A DNA stretch of 51,903 nt from Chloroflexota bacterium (GCA_026710825.1 JAPOQH010000090.1:1-51903), one strand, 5' to 3'; counted from the stretch's first letter, positions 35,934 to 45,076 are shown. Translations and numbers: made by a program. Notes: generated by a model from the sequence alone, not told the origin.

Positions 35934-36590
35934 TTACCACCGGTTCCAGTGAACAATATCCTCCAGTGGTTCCCGATGCGCCGGCCGGAACCGGTCGCCG
36001 ATTGTGTAGCCTAACGGTATGAGGCCCACCTGCATCACCCGATCGTACGGAATGCCCAGCACACCGGCCGCCTCTTCCTCTCTCACCAAATGAACGCACG
36101 TGTAAACGGAGCCTATCCCCCGCGCTCTCGCGGCCAGCATCAGGCTCCAGGTGGCAAACATCATCGTGCTCCATTGGGTGGTCTTCTCCCACGCCGCCAT
36201 GTCGTCCGCCCGCCCAACCACGCACGGGATGACCATCGCTGGCACGCGATGCATGTTGTCGACCAGGTATTGCGCCGAATCCCGTACCCGACGCTGCACC
36301 GCCGCGCGGCCCGCATCATCATGCGTGCGGTTCAGGGTGGCCGTCGGTATCCACCGATATTCCTCCCATCCTTGACGATAAAGGTCAGCAATAGCCAGTC
36401 GTTGGTCGGCGTCGGTGACTATCATGAAGTGCCAGTTCTGCTGGTTGGTGGCCGTCGGGGCTTGTTGCGCAACCGCCAGGCACTCACGGATGACTTCGTC
36501 CGCGATGGGGCGATCGAAATCCATTCGTCTCCGCACCGCTCGCGTGGTGGTCAGCAGTTCGTCGGGCGAAAGATCATGTGTCATGTTCAT
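35934..36590 (-). CDS. Nitroreductase-family flavoprotein
   Basis: ATG 36590 with GGGAGA gives a 218-residue nitroreductase-fold protein: TRAVRRRMDFDRPI (FMN phosphate-binding arginines), APTATNQQNWHFMIV (FMN loop), WSTMMFATWSLMLAARARGIGS helix (in two parts) and the C-terminal GLIPLGYTIGDRF. Members reduce nitro-aromatics, quinones or enones with NAD(P)H and FMN, or act in dehalogenation and vitamin breakdown. It is divergent from the methyltransferase at 36757, with a 15-base tandem repeat in between. No partner gene fixes its substrate. Confidence 0.85.
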   Translation of the reverse strand: MNMTHDLSPDELLTTTRAVRRRMDFDRPIADEVIRECLAVAQQAPTATNQQNWHFMIVTDADQRLAIADLYRQGWEEYRWIPTATLNRTHDDAGRAAVQRRVRDSAQYLVDNMHRVPAMVIPCVVGRADDMAAWEKTTQWSTMMFATWSLMLAARARGIGSVYTCVHLVREEEAAGVLGIPYDRVMQVGLIPLGYTIGDRFRPAHREPLEDIVHWNRW

Positions 36591-36725
36591 TTGGTATGTC
36601 TCCCGGGTATGTCTCTTGATGAAAACTTTGCAGATCGGAATGCTACTATCTCCCTCCTGCCCGCGGTCCTCCACATTCTGAAGTCGCGGCCAACGGTTTC
36701 CGTGCCTATCTTTTGCCACGACAAT

Positions 36726-36755
36726 TCCGGAACCCATATATCCGGAACCCATATA
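36726..36755. repeat. Two tandem 15-nt repeats
   Basis: TCCGGAACCCATATA occurs twice in direct tandem (36726-36740, 36741-36755), ending one base before the methyltransferase ATG. It could be a short duplication that alters the leader, or paired binding sites in the divergent intergenic region. The ribosome binding site of the methyltransferase is not evident, so the repeat may have displaced it. Confidence 0.6.
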
Positions 36756-36756
36756 T

Positions 36757-37554
36757 ATGGATAAACGTATCGAAACCAACCGCATCAACTGGAACGAGCG
36801 AACTCCCGTCCACGCAACGTCGGCATTCTACGACGTGGACGGGTTCAGGTCCGGGCGCAACACTTTGGACGAGATCGTTCTCCGGGAACTCGGCGACGTT
36901 TCCGGCAAGACCATTCTGCATCTGCAGTGCCATTTCGGAATGGACACGATGTCATGGTCGCGTCTGGGAGCCACGGCGACCGGCGTCGATTTCTCGGAGG
37001 CGGCCATCGACCTGGCGCGATCGCTGAACAGCGACCTGGGCTTGAACGTCCGGTTCATCTGTGCAGACATCTATGAACTGCCGGCCGTACTCGATGAACG
37101 TTTCGACATCGTTTTCACTTCCCACGGGGTGCTGTGCTGGCTCCCGGATCTCGACGAGTGGGGAAGAGTGGTTGCTCAATTTCTCAAGCCAGGGGGTACG
37201 TTCTACATCCTGGACGGTCATCCTCTGATGAACGTGTTCGAGTTGTCGGAGTCGGGCGACCTGCGCGCGGAGCATGACTACTTCCGCGAGGAAATCCTGC
37301 TTACGGGCGGGCAGCCAAGTTACGCCGGGTCCGAGATCATCACCAGCCCCGTGTACGAATGGCAACACAGCCTCGGCGAGATTGTCACCGCCCTGGTCAA
37401 CACCGGTCTTCATCTGGAGTTCCTGCACGAATTCCCGGTGTCCGGATACCAGGCCCACCCGATCATGGAGCAGAGCGACAACGGTTGGTGGCGGTTTCCC
37501 AAGCGCAATGATTCAATTCCCCAACTATTCTCAATCAGGGCAACCAAAGATTGA
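36757..37554 (+). CDS. Class I SAM-dependent methyltransferase
   Basis: The 265-residue protein has the Rossmann-like methyltransferase core. Motif I is TILHLQCHFGMDT (a Cys-His variant of the usual DxGxGxG), followed by the acidic strand end ATGVDFSEAAIDLA and FICADIYELP. Post-core segments are FDIVFTSHGVLCWLPDL and FLKPGGTFYILDGHP. It resembles the UbiE/BioC-like small-molecule methyltransferase group with an N-terminal NRINWNERTPVHA cap. The substrate is unknown. The gene starts right after the tandem repeat at 36726-36755. Confidence 0.85.
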   Translation: MDKRIETNRINWNERTPVHATSAFYDVDGFRSGRNTLDEIVLRELGDVSGKTILHLQCHFGMDTMSWSRLGATATGVDFSEAAIDLARSLNSDLGLNVRFICADIYELPAVLDERFDIVFTSHGVLCWLPDLDEWGRVVAQFLKPGGTFYILDGHPLMNVFELSESGDLRAEHDYFREEILLTGGQPSYAGSEIITSPVYEWQHSLGEIVTALVNTGLHLEFLHEFPVSGYQAHPIMEQSDNGWWRFPKRNDSIPQLFSIRATKD

Positions 37555-37830
37555 TGCGATCCATGGCCTCCTGCCTCGTGTAACCGAGGGCGTCGAAATC
37601 CAGTTCCCAGGACTTGACCAAGTTGTGATCCGGTAGCGCCGACGGAAACTCCGGCGAAAGGTAGATCGCCATTATCACTGCCACGCCCACTGCCGACCCT
37701 GCGCCGGCCGCAGCCACCAACGCGGAGAACAACGCCCGCTGATCACGTTCGGTGAAGGTGACTCCCGTGTCGCGGAAACCAAAAGCAGCAAGAATACCGA
37801 CGGTAATACAAGGATGACGCCTATAACATC
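37535..37830 (-). pseudogene. Frameshifted two-helix membrane protein remnant
   Basis: One minus frame, ending at 37535, reads TFTERDQRALFSALVAAAGA and continues into a membrane helix and a polar tail (WELDFDALGYTRQEAMDR). Just upstream, a different frame reads a second membrane helix (DVIGVILVLPSVFLLLL) ending near 37770. Neither frame contains a good start for the whole protein. This is the pattern of a small two-helix membrane protein with one frame change and a lost 5' end. It overlaps the methyltransferase 3' end by 20 bases on the other strand. Confidence 0.45.
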
Positions 37831-37986
37831 TGTTGACGGGACGTAACCACATAGACCCCGTTACTGGTCCACCTATCCGCGAATGGAGCAGTAGCTCGTA
37901 GCACGGCACCGCCAACAAAAAAGACCGTTCCCCACTCGCCTTGAGTAGGAAACGGCCTTGGTTACTCGGGTTTTACGATGTAAAGA

Positions 37987-38077
37987 TGGCGGAGAGGGCG
38001 GGATTCGAACCCGCGATACCCCAGAAGGGTATACCGGTTTTCGAGACCGGCGCCTTCAACCACTCGGCCACCTCTCC
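37987..38077 (-). tRNA. tRNA-Ser (CGA)
   Basis: A complete class II tRNA: acceptor GGAGAGG/CCTCTCC, D loop with GAGTGGTT, and anticodon stem CCGGT/ACCGG around CTCGAAA (anticodon CGA). It has a long variable arm (TACCC/GGGTA) and T arm CGGG/CCCG with TTCGAAT. The discriminator is G and CCA is encoded (37987-37989 complement). Confidence 0.97.
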
Positions 38078-38211
38078 GCGCGGTAGTCTCACTAATTCTA
38101 CCAGACGCCGGCGTTCCAAACCGCCCTCGCCCGACTCCCAATCCCATCGCGTGATCATCCGCCATCAACCTGCCCGGTATCCAGGCACATGGATGCTATA
38201 ATCCCCGAGTC

Positions 38212-40758
38212 ATGTCGCTGCAGGCCCAATTTTCCGAGAATCCACCCGCACGCCCCGAGCGGCCGGCATCGTCGCCGTACTGGGAAGAGCCAGCCTCATC
38301 ACCTTATTGGGATGAATCGGAAATCGTCGGTTTCGACCCTGACCCGCCGGCGCCCGACCCGCAGCGCGCCGCCTCTCCCGCCATCCTGCAGGGACTCAAC
38401 GAACCACAGCAGCAGGCCGTCCTGAGCACCGATGGCCCCCTGCTGATCGTCGCCGGACCCGGGTCCGGCAAGACCCGCGTCATCACCCACCGCATCGCCT
38501 ACCTGGTTGAGGAATGTGGGGTCGCTCCCTGGCGCATCCTCGCCGTGACCTTCACCAACAAGGCCGCCCGCGAAATGCGCGAACGCCTGGATCGCCTGAT
38601 GATGGGATCCGGCGAAGCCGTCACCATGGGCACCTTCCACGCCGTATGCGCGCGCATCCTGCGCCGACACTGTGAACGCGTCGGTCTCGATCGCAATTTC
38701 ACCATCTACGATCAGGACGACCAGATCGACGCCGTCAAGTCCGCGATGCAACTCGCCGACATCGACCCGCGCAGCTACAACCCCAGGGCCCTGCTGTCGC
38801 GCATATCAGCCGCCAAGAGCAGTCTCCACGATTCCCGGCAGATGGCCCAGGCCGCCTACGACGCCGATGACGAGTACGGCGCCCATTGGGTTGAGACCTG
38901 CTCCCGCGTCTACCACTACTATGAGGAAGCCCTCACCCGCCAGAACGCCCTCGATTTCGACGACCTGCTCATGCGCACCGCCCAGCTTCTCGAAACGTCG
39001 CCCGAGGTCCAGGCCCAGTACCACGACCGCTACCGATACCTGCTCGTCGACGAATTCCAGGACACCAACGTCGCCCAGTACCGTCTCGCCCGGCTGCTCA
39101 CCGGAACCCACCAGAACCTCTGCGTCGTCGGCGACCCCGACCAGAGCATCTACTCCTGGCGCAACGCCGATATCCGCAACATACTCAGTTTCCAGAGCGA
39201 TTTCCCCAACGCCACCGTGATCAGCCTCGGCGAAAATTACCGCTCCACCAAGAACATCCTCAACGCCGCCGACAGCGTGATCCGCACCAACCGCGAGCGC
39301 ATCGAACGCGAACTCTACACCAACAACCCGGTCGGCTCGCAACTAACCCTCCACGAGGCGTACAGCGAAGAGGACGAGGCCGCCTGGGCCGTCGACGAGG
39401 TGTCGCGCCTCTCCAGGTCCGGCCACTACCGGTCCGGCGATTGCGCCATCATGTACCGCATCAATGCCCAGAGCCGCGCCTTCGAAGACCAGTGTATGCG
39501 ACAGGGCATCCCATATCGCCTCGTGGGTGGCGTTCGTTTCTATCACCGCAAGGAAATCAAGGACACCATGTGCTACCTCCGGGTGGTCTACAATCCCGGA
39601 GACGAGGTCAGCCTCCAGCGCATCATCAACACGCCCCCACGCGGCATCGGCGCAAAAACCGTCCAGGTTCTCACCGCCTACGCCGCCCGTAACGGCATGA
39701 CCACCCGCGCCGCCATGATCGATATCGCCAACGCGCGCGCCGCGGATCGTCCCTGTCCCATCGACGTCACCGCCCGCGCCGCCCGGTCCATCGCCAGTCT
39801 CTCGGTCACCTTGGACCGCCTTGGCGATGCCGCGCGTGAGTTGGCGGTTGCCGACCTCCTGGACCGTCTCCTCGACATGTCAGGCCTCGCCAAGCATATC
39901 CAGGCCCAGGATGACGGCGACGAACGCTGGGAAAACATCCTCGAACTCCGTGGCCTCGCGGAGGATTACGGCCCCCCGGCCGACGGCAGCATCGACGGCC
40001 TCAGCGCATTCCTCGAGCGCGTGTCCCTCGTCTCAGACGTCGACCAATACGAGCAGTCCGAAGACGCTCTGACCCTCATCACCCTGCATCAGGCCAAGGG
40101 CCTCGAATTTCCGGTGGTCATGATGGCCGGCATGGAGGAGGGCCTGCTGCCCCACAGCCGTTCCATGGACACCTTGAAGGAGATCGAAGAGGAAAGGCGC
40201 CTGTGCTACGTCGGCATGACCCGCGCCAAGGAACGGCTCTACCTGCTCCGCGCCTTCCGCCGCCGTTACCCCTCGTCCGGTGGAGTATCACTGCCCTCCC
40301 GATTCCTCGAGGACATACCCGACGAGCTCATGGCGTCGCCGGCGGTGGACCGACCCGCGGGCACCCGCGCCGGCGCATATTCCCTCGGAGCGTCTGGCGA
40401 TCGCCCCGGCCGCAACGAAAACGCTGTCATCGGCGGCGACTACGCCACCCGCCGCCGCGAGACTCGTACCCGCCTGGGCGATGGCGATGGCGCAGCCGGA
40501 GAGTCCACCCGCGGCCGTTTGCGTGGCAACATCGACGAAAAGCTCACCGAATGGGAATCCAGCCGCTCCGTTCGCTCGCAACAACCCCGGCGCGCTCCCC
40601 TCACCGTCGGCGAGATTGTCCGCCATCGCGTGTTCGGCGAAGGCGTCGTGCAGGAAGTCCTGGGCGAGGGCGAAACTGAGCAGGCCTCCATCGAATTCGG
40701 CGGCGACGTGGGCCTCAAACGCCTGCTCGTCTCCTTGGCCCCCCTGGAACGCGACTGA
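38212..40758 (+). CDS. pcrA: UvrD/PcrA-family DNA helicase
   Basis: The 848-residue SF1A helicase shows all family motifs: NEPQQQAVLSTDGPLLIVAGPGSGKTRV (Q motif and Walker A, about 62-90), AVTFTNKAAREM, LLVDEFQDTN (Walker B), GDPDQSIYSWRNAD, LGENYRST, TLITLHQAKGLEFPVV and VGMTRAKERLYLL. A C-terminal Tudor-like domain (VGEIVRHRVFGEGVVQEV) ends the protein, as in PcrA. It unwinds DNA in repair and replication-fork rescue in the cytoplasm. An extra N-terminal tail of about 58 residues contains a tandem PASSPYW-x-E repeat and is probably disordered. The ATG 38212 start lies 135 bases from the divergent tRNA-Ser. Confidence 0.93.
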   Translation: MSLQAQFSENPPARPERPASSPYWEEPASSPYWDESEIVGFDPDPPAPDPQRAASPAILQGLNEPQQQAVLSTDGPLLIVAGPGSGKTRVITHRIAYLVEECGVAPWRILAVTFTNKAAREMRERLDRLMMGSGEAVTMGTFHAVCARILRRHCERVGLDRNFTIYDQDDQIDAVKSAMQLADIDPRSYNPRALLSRISAAKSSLHDSRQMAQAAYDADDEYGAHWVETCSRVYHYYEEALTRQNALDFDDLLMRTAQLLETSPEVQAQYHDRYRYLLVDEFQDTNVAQYRLARLLTGTHQNLCVVGDPDQSIYSWRNADIRNILSFQSDFPNATVISLGENYRSTKNILNAADSVIRTNRERIERELYTNNPVGSQLTLHEAYSEEDEAAWAVDEVSRLSRSGHYRSGDCAIMYRINAQSRAFEDQCMRQGIPYRLVGGVRFYHRKEIKDTMCYLRVVYNPGDEVSLQRIINTPPRGIGAKTVQVLTAYAARNGMTTRAAMIDIANARAADRPCPIDVTARAARSIASLSVTLDRLGDAARELAVADLLDRLLDMSGLAKHIQAQDDGDERWENILELRGLAEDYGPPADGSIDGLSAFLERVSLVSDVDQYEQSEDALTLITLHQAKGLEFPVVMMAGMEEGLLPHSRSMDTLKEIEEERRLCYVGMTRAKERLYLLRAFRRRYPSSGGVSLPSRFLEDIPDELMASPAVDRPAGTRAGAYSLGASGDRPGRNENAVIGGDYATRRRETRTRLGDGDGAAGESTRGRLRGNIDEKLTEWESSRSVRSQQPRRAPLTVGEIVRHRVFGEGVVQEVLGEGETEQASIEFGGDVGLKRLLVSLAPLERD

Positions 40759-40877
40759 CCCAACCGACGCGCTGCATTGATCTCGGGTCCGTCTGCCTGC
40801 GCCTCCGGGCCCGCCCTGATTTCGTGCCTTTGGCCGTACCCGCGACCGTTTTCAATCTGGCCGGTGATGCTGTGTCC

Positions 40878-40960
40878 AACATTACGCCACCTTGCGTAAT
40901 GTTGCCAACGTGTTAGAATATTACGGTCAAAATAAATTGATCGGCAACGTTTTGCGTAAT
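40878..40960. promoter_or_regulatory. TTGCGTAAT operator-like inverted and direct repeats
   Basis: AACATTACGC (40878-40887) and GCGTAATGTT (40894-40903) are perfect 10-base arms around CACCTT. The half-site TTGCGTAAT reappears in direct orientation at 40952-40960. The region is unusually AT-rich and lies before the promoter of the binding protein at 41088. A dimeric regulator binding these half-sites is the simplest reading. Confidence 0.6.
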
Positions 40961-40991
40961 AATGGTCGCTTATTCCGTCGATTGATTCGCT

Positions 40992-41020
40992 TTGACCGCC
41001 TGAAGTACGAGGCATATACT
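40992..41020 (+). promoter_or_regulatory. Promoter of the plus-strand transport operon
   Basis: TTGACC (40992-40997) and TATACT (41015-41020) are separated by 17 bases. This is close to consensus, with a leader of about 60 bases to the TTG start at 41088. The TTGCGTAAT repeats lie just upstream. Confidence 0.7.
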
Positions 41021-41087
41021 GGCTCGCACTTTGTCTGGCCGGCATATGCCCGCCAGACCCTAACTTCAAACATTCGGAGGTACCGAG

Positions 41088-42938
41088 TTGGTTAGACCCA
41101 CCATCCTTGCGGCCGTCGCTGCTGCGCTCCTGCTGGTCATTGGAGTCGCTTGCGGTGGCACCAGCCAGGAGCAGACCGCTCCCGCCGCCCAGTCGCAACC
41201 CGAACAACCACAGACCCAGCCACAGGAACAGCAGCAGGCGCCCGCCGCCGAGCAGGCAACCGCCGCCGATCCCCCAACGGCTGTCCCCACGGTCATCGCG
41301 ACCGCCACACCGAGCCCGACCAATACCCCCACCGCGGCGCAGGAAACCACCGCACTCGGCGGCACCCTGCGAATCGCCACCATCCCGCCGGTGCAGCAAC
41401 TCACCGGCTCCTGGCTCGGCACCACCACGTCCGCCAATACCCAGGTGCGTCCCTTCACCGACCCGCTGGTCCACACCGACCGCTTCGACGGTTCGCTGGT
41501 TCCGGGTCTCGCCACCAGTTGGAAAGCCAACGAAGACGGCACCCAGTGGACCTTCTTCCTCCGCGACGACGTGGACTTCCACGGCGAGTGGGGCCCCTTC
41601 ACCGCCCACGACGTGCCGACCAGCGCCGCGTTGATCATCAGGGAAGACGCCATCGCCACCGACACCGGCCTGTTCCGTGGCCTCTTTGGCGACACCGAAG
41701 AAGAACTGCTGACTAATATCGTCGCTCTCGACGACAACACCGTTCAGTTCAACCTCAAGACCCCCAACTCCCTGATGGACTTCTTCGCCGGAGCCCAGCA
41801 GGGCAACCTGTTCGTTTACTCCAAGAATCAATACGAGACCGATGGCATCGAACAGCTGCAGGAAAACCCCGCCGGCGTTGGCCCGTGGGTCTTTGAATCC
41901 CGCACCATCGACGTCAATGTCAAATACACCCGCAACGACGACCACTACCGGCGTGCGCCCTTCTTCCAGGCAATGGAATACGTCCTGATCCCTGAGGAAA
42001 CCACCCGTTTGGCCCAGTTGCAAACCAGCGCGGTCCAGATCGGCGAGGTCAGCCGCGAACTGCACCTCGACGCCCAGAGCTCCGGCTTGGCCGTCCTCCA
42101 GAGTGAACTCCCGTCCATCCAGGTCGCCTTCATCATCGGTGGCATTTACAACCCCGAGGAAGCCGGTCCCTGCCTGACTGAGGAATTCCAGAACTGCTTC
42201 TACCAGCCCGACGAACCGCACCTCAACCCCATGGTTCGTGAGGCCATCAACCGCAGCATCAACCGCCAGGAAATCAACGAGCAGTTGTTCGGCGGTATCG
42301 GGCGCCAGCACACCGTCTGGGGTTATCACCCTGCCCTCCCGGGCTACAACCCCCGCTGGACCGAAGAATTCGACGAGAAATACGGCTTTGACCCCGAAAA
42401 GGCCCGCCAACTGCTGCAGGAATCCGGCTACGAGGGCTACAAGCTCAAGCTGCTCCTCACCGAGCTTCCCGGCGTGCCCGAAATGATCCCCATGGGTGAG
42501 GCTGCCTTTACCTACCTGTCCAACGTCGGCATCGACGTCGAAACCGAGGCCATCAAGTGGTCCGACTACCGGGCCAAGTACTACCGCCCCGGCAAGACTC
42601 ACGGTACCATCGCCGCCACCCGCGGCACCTACCGCCCTGCCGATATCACCCTGCGTTTCTACAACCGTAGCGGCGGCGCCGGATTCTGGCGCACCTCCGT
42701 CGATCCCATGACCGACATCCTCTACGACACGGCGACCCAGAGCGTCGACCCCGAGGTCAAGGCCCAGGCCCTCAGCGACTTGGGTGACCTCAAGTTCGAC
42801 CTCTACTCCGAGGTTCCCATCGTGTGGCTCCCGGCCCAGATCGTGGTGGCCCCCGCCGCCATCGGTGAGATGGTGTGGCCCGGCAACATCAACGCCAGCT
42901 TCACCCACACCGAGTACATCACTCCCGCCGCGCAGTAA
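41088..42938 (+). CDS. Family-5 ABC solute-binding lipoprotein
   Basis: The start is TTG 41088, set by a strong GGAGGT six bases upstream and by the lipoprotein signal that follows (lipobox GVAC, Cys22). A Gln/Pro/Thr-rich tether covers about 26-85. The family-5 fold contains TSWKANEDGTQWTFFLRDD, NPMVREAINRSINRQEINE and DPEKARQLLQESGYEGYKL. The 616-residue protein should bind an organic solute, perhaps a peptide, for the permeases at 43013 and 43949. An AT-rich regulatory region with operator-like repeats and a good promoter precedes it. A hairpin with a GCAA tetraloop separates it from the permeases, suggesting higher binding-protein than permease levels. Confidence 0.9.
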   Translation: MVRPTILAAVAAALLLVIGVACGGTSQEQTAPAAQSQPEQPQTQPQEQQQAPAAEQATAADPPTAVPTVIATATPSPTNTPTAAQETTALGGTLRIATIPPVQQLTGSWLGTTTSANTQVRPFTDPLVHTDRFDGSLVPGLATSWKANEDGTQWTFFLRDDVDFHGEWGPFTAHDVPTSAALIIREDAIATDTGLFRGLFGDTEEELLTNIVALDDNTVQFNLKTPNSLMDFFAGAQQGNLFVYSKNQYETDGIEQLQENPAGVGPWVFESRTIDVNVKYTRNDDHYRRAPFFQAMEYVLIPEETTRLAQLQTSAVQIGEVSRELHLDAQSSGLAVLQSELPSIQVAFIIGGIYNPEEAGPCLTEEFQNCFYQPDEPHLNPMVREAINRSINRQEINEQLFGGIGRQHTVWGYHPALPGYNPRWTEEFDEKYGFDPEKARQLLQESGYEGYKLKLLLTELPGVPEMIPMGEAAFTYLSNVGIDVETEAIKWSDYRAKYYRPGKTHGTIAATRGTYRPADITLRFYNRSGGAGFWRTSVDPMTDILYDTATQSVDPEVKAQALSDLGDLKFDLYSEVPIVWLPAQIVVAPAAIGEMVWPGNINASFTHTEYITPAAQ

Positions 42939-42960
42939 GCGCCAACGGAATAACTCACAG

Positions 42961-42986
42961 CAGGGGCGACCGCAAGGTTGCCCCTG
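42961..42986 (+). repeat. 11-bp hairpin with GCAA tetraloop between transport genes
   Basis: CAGGGGCGACC pairs fully (one G-U) with GGTTGCCCCTG around GCAA, a GNRA tetraloop. It lies 22 bases after the binding-protein stop and 26 before the permease start. Such intergenic stems commonly protect the upstream mRNA. It shares the AGGGGC core of the elements at 44913 and 45054. Confidence 0.65.
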
Positions 42987-43012
42987 CGCGATGAAACACA
43001 AGGTAGTCAGTC

Positions 43013-43936
43013 GTGCAGCGTTACATCATCTTCAGAGTGGGGCAATCTATCCTCACCCTGCTTGTGCTCACGGTCATCGTGTTTTCGCTGGCACGTCTCT
43101 CCGGAGATCCGCTGGACGTGTTGCTCCCATTGGAAGCAACCAACGAGGACGCGGAACGCCTGCGAGCGGCGTGGGGCTTGGACCGGCCCCTGTATGTCCA
43201 GTATTTCACCTTCATCGGCAATGCGCTCACCGGTGATTTCGGCGACTCTCTCCGTGTGCGTGGCCGCACCGCGATGAGCCTCGTGCTCGAGCGGTTGCCC
43301 AACACCGCCGCGTTGGCCGGTGTCGCCGTAATCGTGGCAATCGCCATCGCCGTTCCCATCGGTGTGATGTCCGCCGTCAAGAAGGACACCGCATTCGACT
43401 ACATCGGCAAGTTGATTGCTCTGTTCGGTCAATCATTGCCGGCGTTCTGGCTCGGCTTGATGTTGATGTGGGTATTCGCCGCTCAATTGGGCTGGTTCCC
43501 GGTATCGGGCAACGAGGCCGGGCCCATCTCATACATCCTGCCCGCCGTCGCCATCGGCTGGTTCCAGGTCGCCGCCCTCATGCGCCTTGTGCGCTCGTCC
43601 ATGCTGGACGTCCTGGATACCGAATACGTGAAACTGGCGCGCATCAAGGGCATACCGGAGTGGAAGGTTGTTTGGAAACACTGCCTCCGCAACGCCGCCA
43701 TCGCGCCCTTCACCTACTTCGCCCTCATCATCGGTTCCCTGATGGTGGGGTCGGTGTCCATCGAGTTCGTGTTCGCCTGGCCCGGCGTTGGCCGGCTGGC
43801 TGTTGACGCAGCGGTGACCAAGGACTTCCCCGTTGTGCAGGCCGTGGTGATCACATTCTGTCTGGTGTACATCATCGCCAACCTGCTGGTGGACATCGCC
43901 TACGCTTACGTCGACCCCCGGATTCGCTACAACTAG
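43013..43936 (+). CDS. ABC transporter permease, DppB type
   Basis: A GTG start gives a 307-residue DppB-family protein: MQRYIIFRVGQSIL, DRPLYVQYFTFIGNAL, six helices, the ATPase-contact loop EYVKLARIKGIPEWKVVWKH (about 203-222), and the ending YVDPRIRYN. An AAGG site precedes the GTG. It lies 74 bases after the binding protein and 12 before the second permease. It forms half of the transmembrane channel. The match in motifs to the permease at 30529-31446 suggests the two systems are related by duplication. Confidence 0.9.
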   Translation: MQRYIIFRVGQSILTLLVLTVIVFSLARLSGDPLDVLLPLEATNEDAERLRAAWGLDRPLYVQYFTFIGNALTGDFGDSLRVRGRTAMSLVLERLPNTAALAGVAVIVAIAIAVPIGVMSAVKKDTAFDYIGKLIALFGQSLPAFWLGLMLMWVFAAQLGWFPVSGNEAGPISYILPAVAIGWFQVAALMRLVRSSMLDVLDTEYVKLARIKGIPEWKVVWKHCLRNAAIAPFTYFALIIGSLMVGSVSIEFVFAWPGVGRLAVDAAVTKDFPVVQAVVITFCLVYIIANLLVDIAYAYVDPRIRYN

Positions 43937-43948
43937 GAGCATCACCAT

Positions 43949-44884
43949 ATGGCTGCGGAAAACCGCGCTGCCGAAGCTCGGATGGCGGCAGAAGCCATCG
44001 ACGCCCCGGCCCAACCCCAATCGGGACGCGTCGGTAGGGTGTGGGCGGAAGCGCGCCGCTATCCCCTCTTCCCCGTCCTTCTCTTGTTGGTCGTCTTGGT
44101 CATCCCGGCCATCTTCGCCGACTGGATCGCTCCACACGACCCCAAGCTGGGCACGCTGAGCACCCGCCTGCTCCCTCCGGCTTGGATGGAAGGCGGTGAC
44201 CCTCAGTACCTCCTCGGAACTGACCGCGTCGGTCGAGACATTCTGTCCCGCGTCATGCACGGCGCACGCGTGTCCGTCATTATCGCCGGCATCGCCATCT
44301 TCATCGCGGGAGTGCTTGGCACCACCCTCGGCATCGCCGCCGGTTATTGGGGAGGCTGGGTGGATGCCCTCGTGATGCGGCTCGTCGATATATCCTTATC
44401 GATTCCCATCATCCTCCTGGCTCTGGTCATCGTGGCAGCCACCAAGCCAAGCATCGCCAACGTGGTGCTCGTGCTCGTGTTGCTGCTGTGGTCGCGGTAC
44501 GCCCGCCTGGTGCGCGGCGAGACTCTGGCCGTCCGCGTACAGGACTTCATCGCTCGGTCCCGGGTGTCCGGCGCATCCCACCGGCGCATCATGCTCCGCC
44601 ACGTTTTCCCCAACGTCTTCAACAGCGTGATCGTGTTGGCCACCCTCAACGTGGGCTTCGTCATCATTCTGGAGGCTACGCTGAGCTTCCTGGCCGTGGG
44701 AATTCCGCCCCCACAGCCGGCATGGGGCCTGATGGTCGCCGATGGCCGCGTGCTCATCGCGTCCGCTCAGGGATGGTGGGTTTCACTGTTCCCAGGCTTG
44801 GCCATCATGCTGGTCGTGCTGTCCATGAACCTCCTGGGCGACTGGCTCCGCGACCGCCTCGACCCCAAACAGCGCCAGGTCTAG
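43949..44884 (+). CDS. ABC transporter permease, DppC type
   Basis: The 311-residue protein has an N-terminal cytoplasmic tail of about 35 residues, a first helix (about 43-62), the [18 protein letters not shown] segment, five more helices, and the contact loop [21 protein letters not shown] (in two parts). It ends [20 protein letters not shown] lies about ten bases before the ATG. It closes the operon; palindromic elements and a facing LLM gene follow, and no ATPase gene is present. Confidence 0.9.
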   Translation: MAAENRAAEARMAAEAIDAPAQPQSGRVGRVWAEARRYPLFPVLLLLVVLVIPAIFADWIAPHDPKLGTLSTRLLPPAWMEGGDPQYLLGTDRVGRDILSRVMHGARVSVIIAGIAIFIAGVLGTTLGIAAGYWGGWVDALVMRLVDISLSIPIILLALVIVAATKPSIANVVLVLVLLLWSRYARLVRGETLAVRVQDFIARSRVSGASHRRIMLRHVFPNVFNSVIVLATLNVGFVIILEATLSFLAVGIPPPQPAWGLMVADGRVLIASAQGWWVSLFPGLAIMLVVLSMNLLGDWLRDRLDPKQRQV

Positions 44885-44908
44885 CCAACAACAACCATCG
44901 ACCCATTC

Positions 44909-44940
44909 GTAGGGGCAGGTTTGAAACCTGCCCTTATCTT
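44909..44940 (+). terminator. REP-like hairpin and likely terminator after the permease
   Basis: GGGCAGGTT (44913-44921) and AACCTGCCC (44925-44933) form a 9-bp stem with loop TGA, followed by TTATCTT. The unit begins CGTAGGGGC, the same as the element 140 bases further on. It would stop the transport operon transcript. Confidence 0.65.
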
Positions 44941-45050
44941 GTTTACGGCCTCAGGTCGCAAGAAGCGCCCCCTGCCCGAACTGCGGAATCACATCCATCC
45001 ACTCCCAAATTCGCCCGACGTCTGCCGTGTTCGACGCCATCGCAATAATC

Positions 45051-45076
45051 GTAGGGGCGACGCATGCGTCGCCCCC
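45051..45076. repeat. Perfect 22-nt palindrome, REP-like
   Basis: GGGGCGACGCA (45054-45064) is followed directly by its reverse complement (45065-45075), preceded by TCGTA as at 44909. It lies between convergent genes. Together with 42961 and 44909 it forms a local family of AGGGGC-headed palindromes. Confidence 0.65.

Noticed and set aside
37941..38201. 86-codon plus-strand open frame
   Set aside because: It is the antisense of tRNA-Ser; AGFEPAIP is a known by-product of translating tRNA complement.
40440..43001. 853-codon minus-strand open frame
   Set aside because: It lies opposite the end of the helicase gene and the whole binding-protein gene; glycine- and valine-rich composition is typical of a GC-rich shadow frame.
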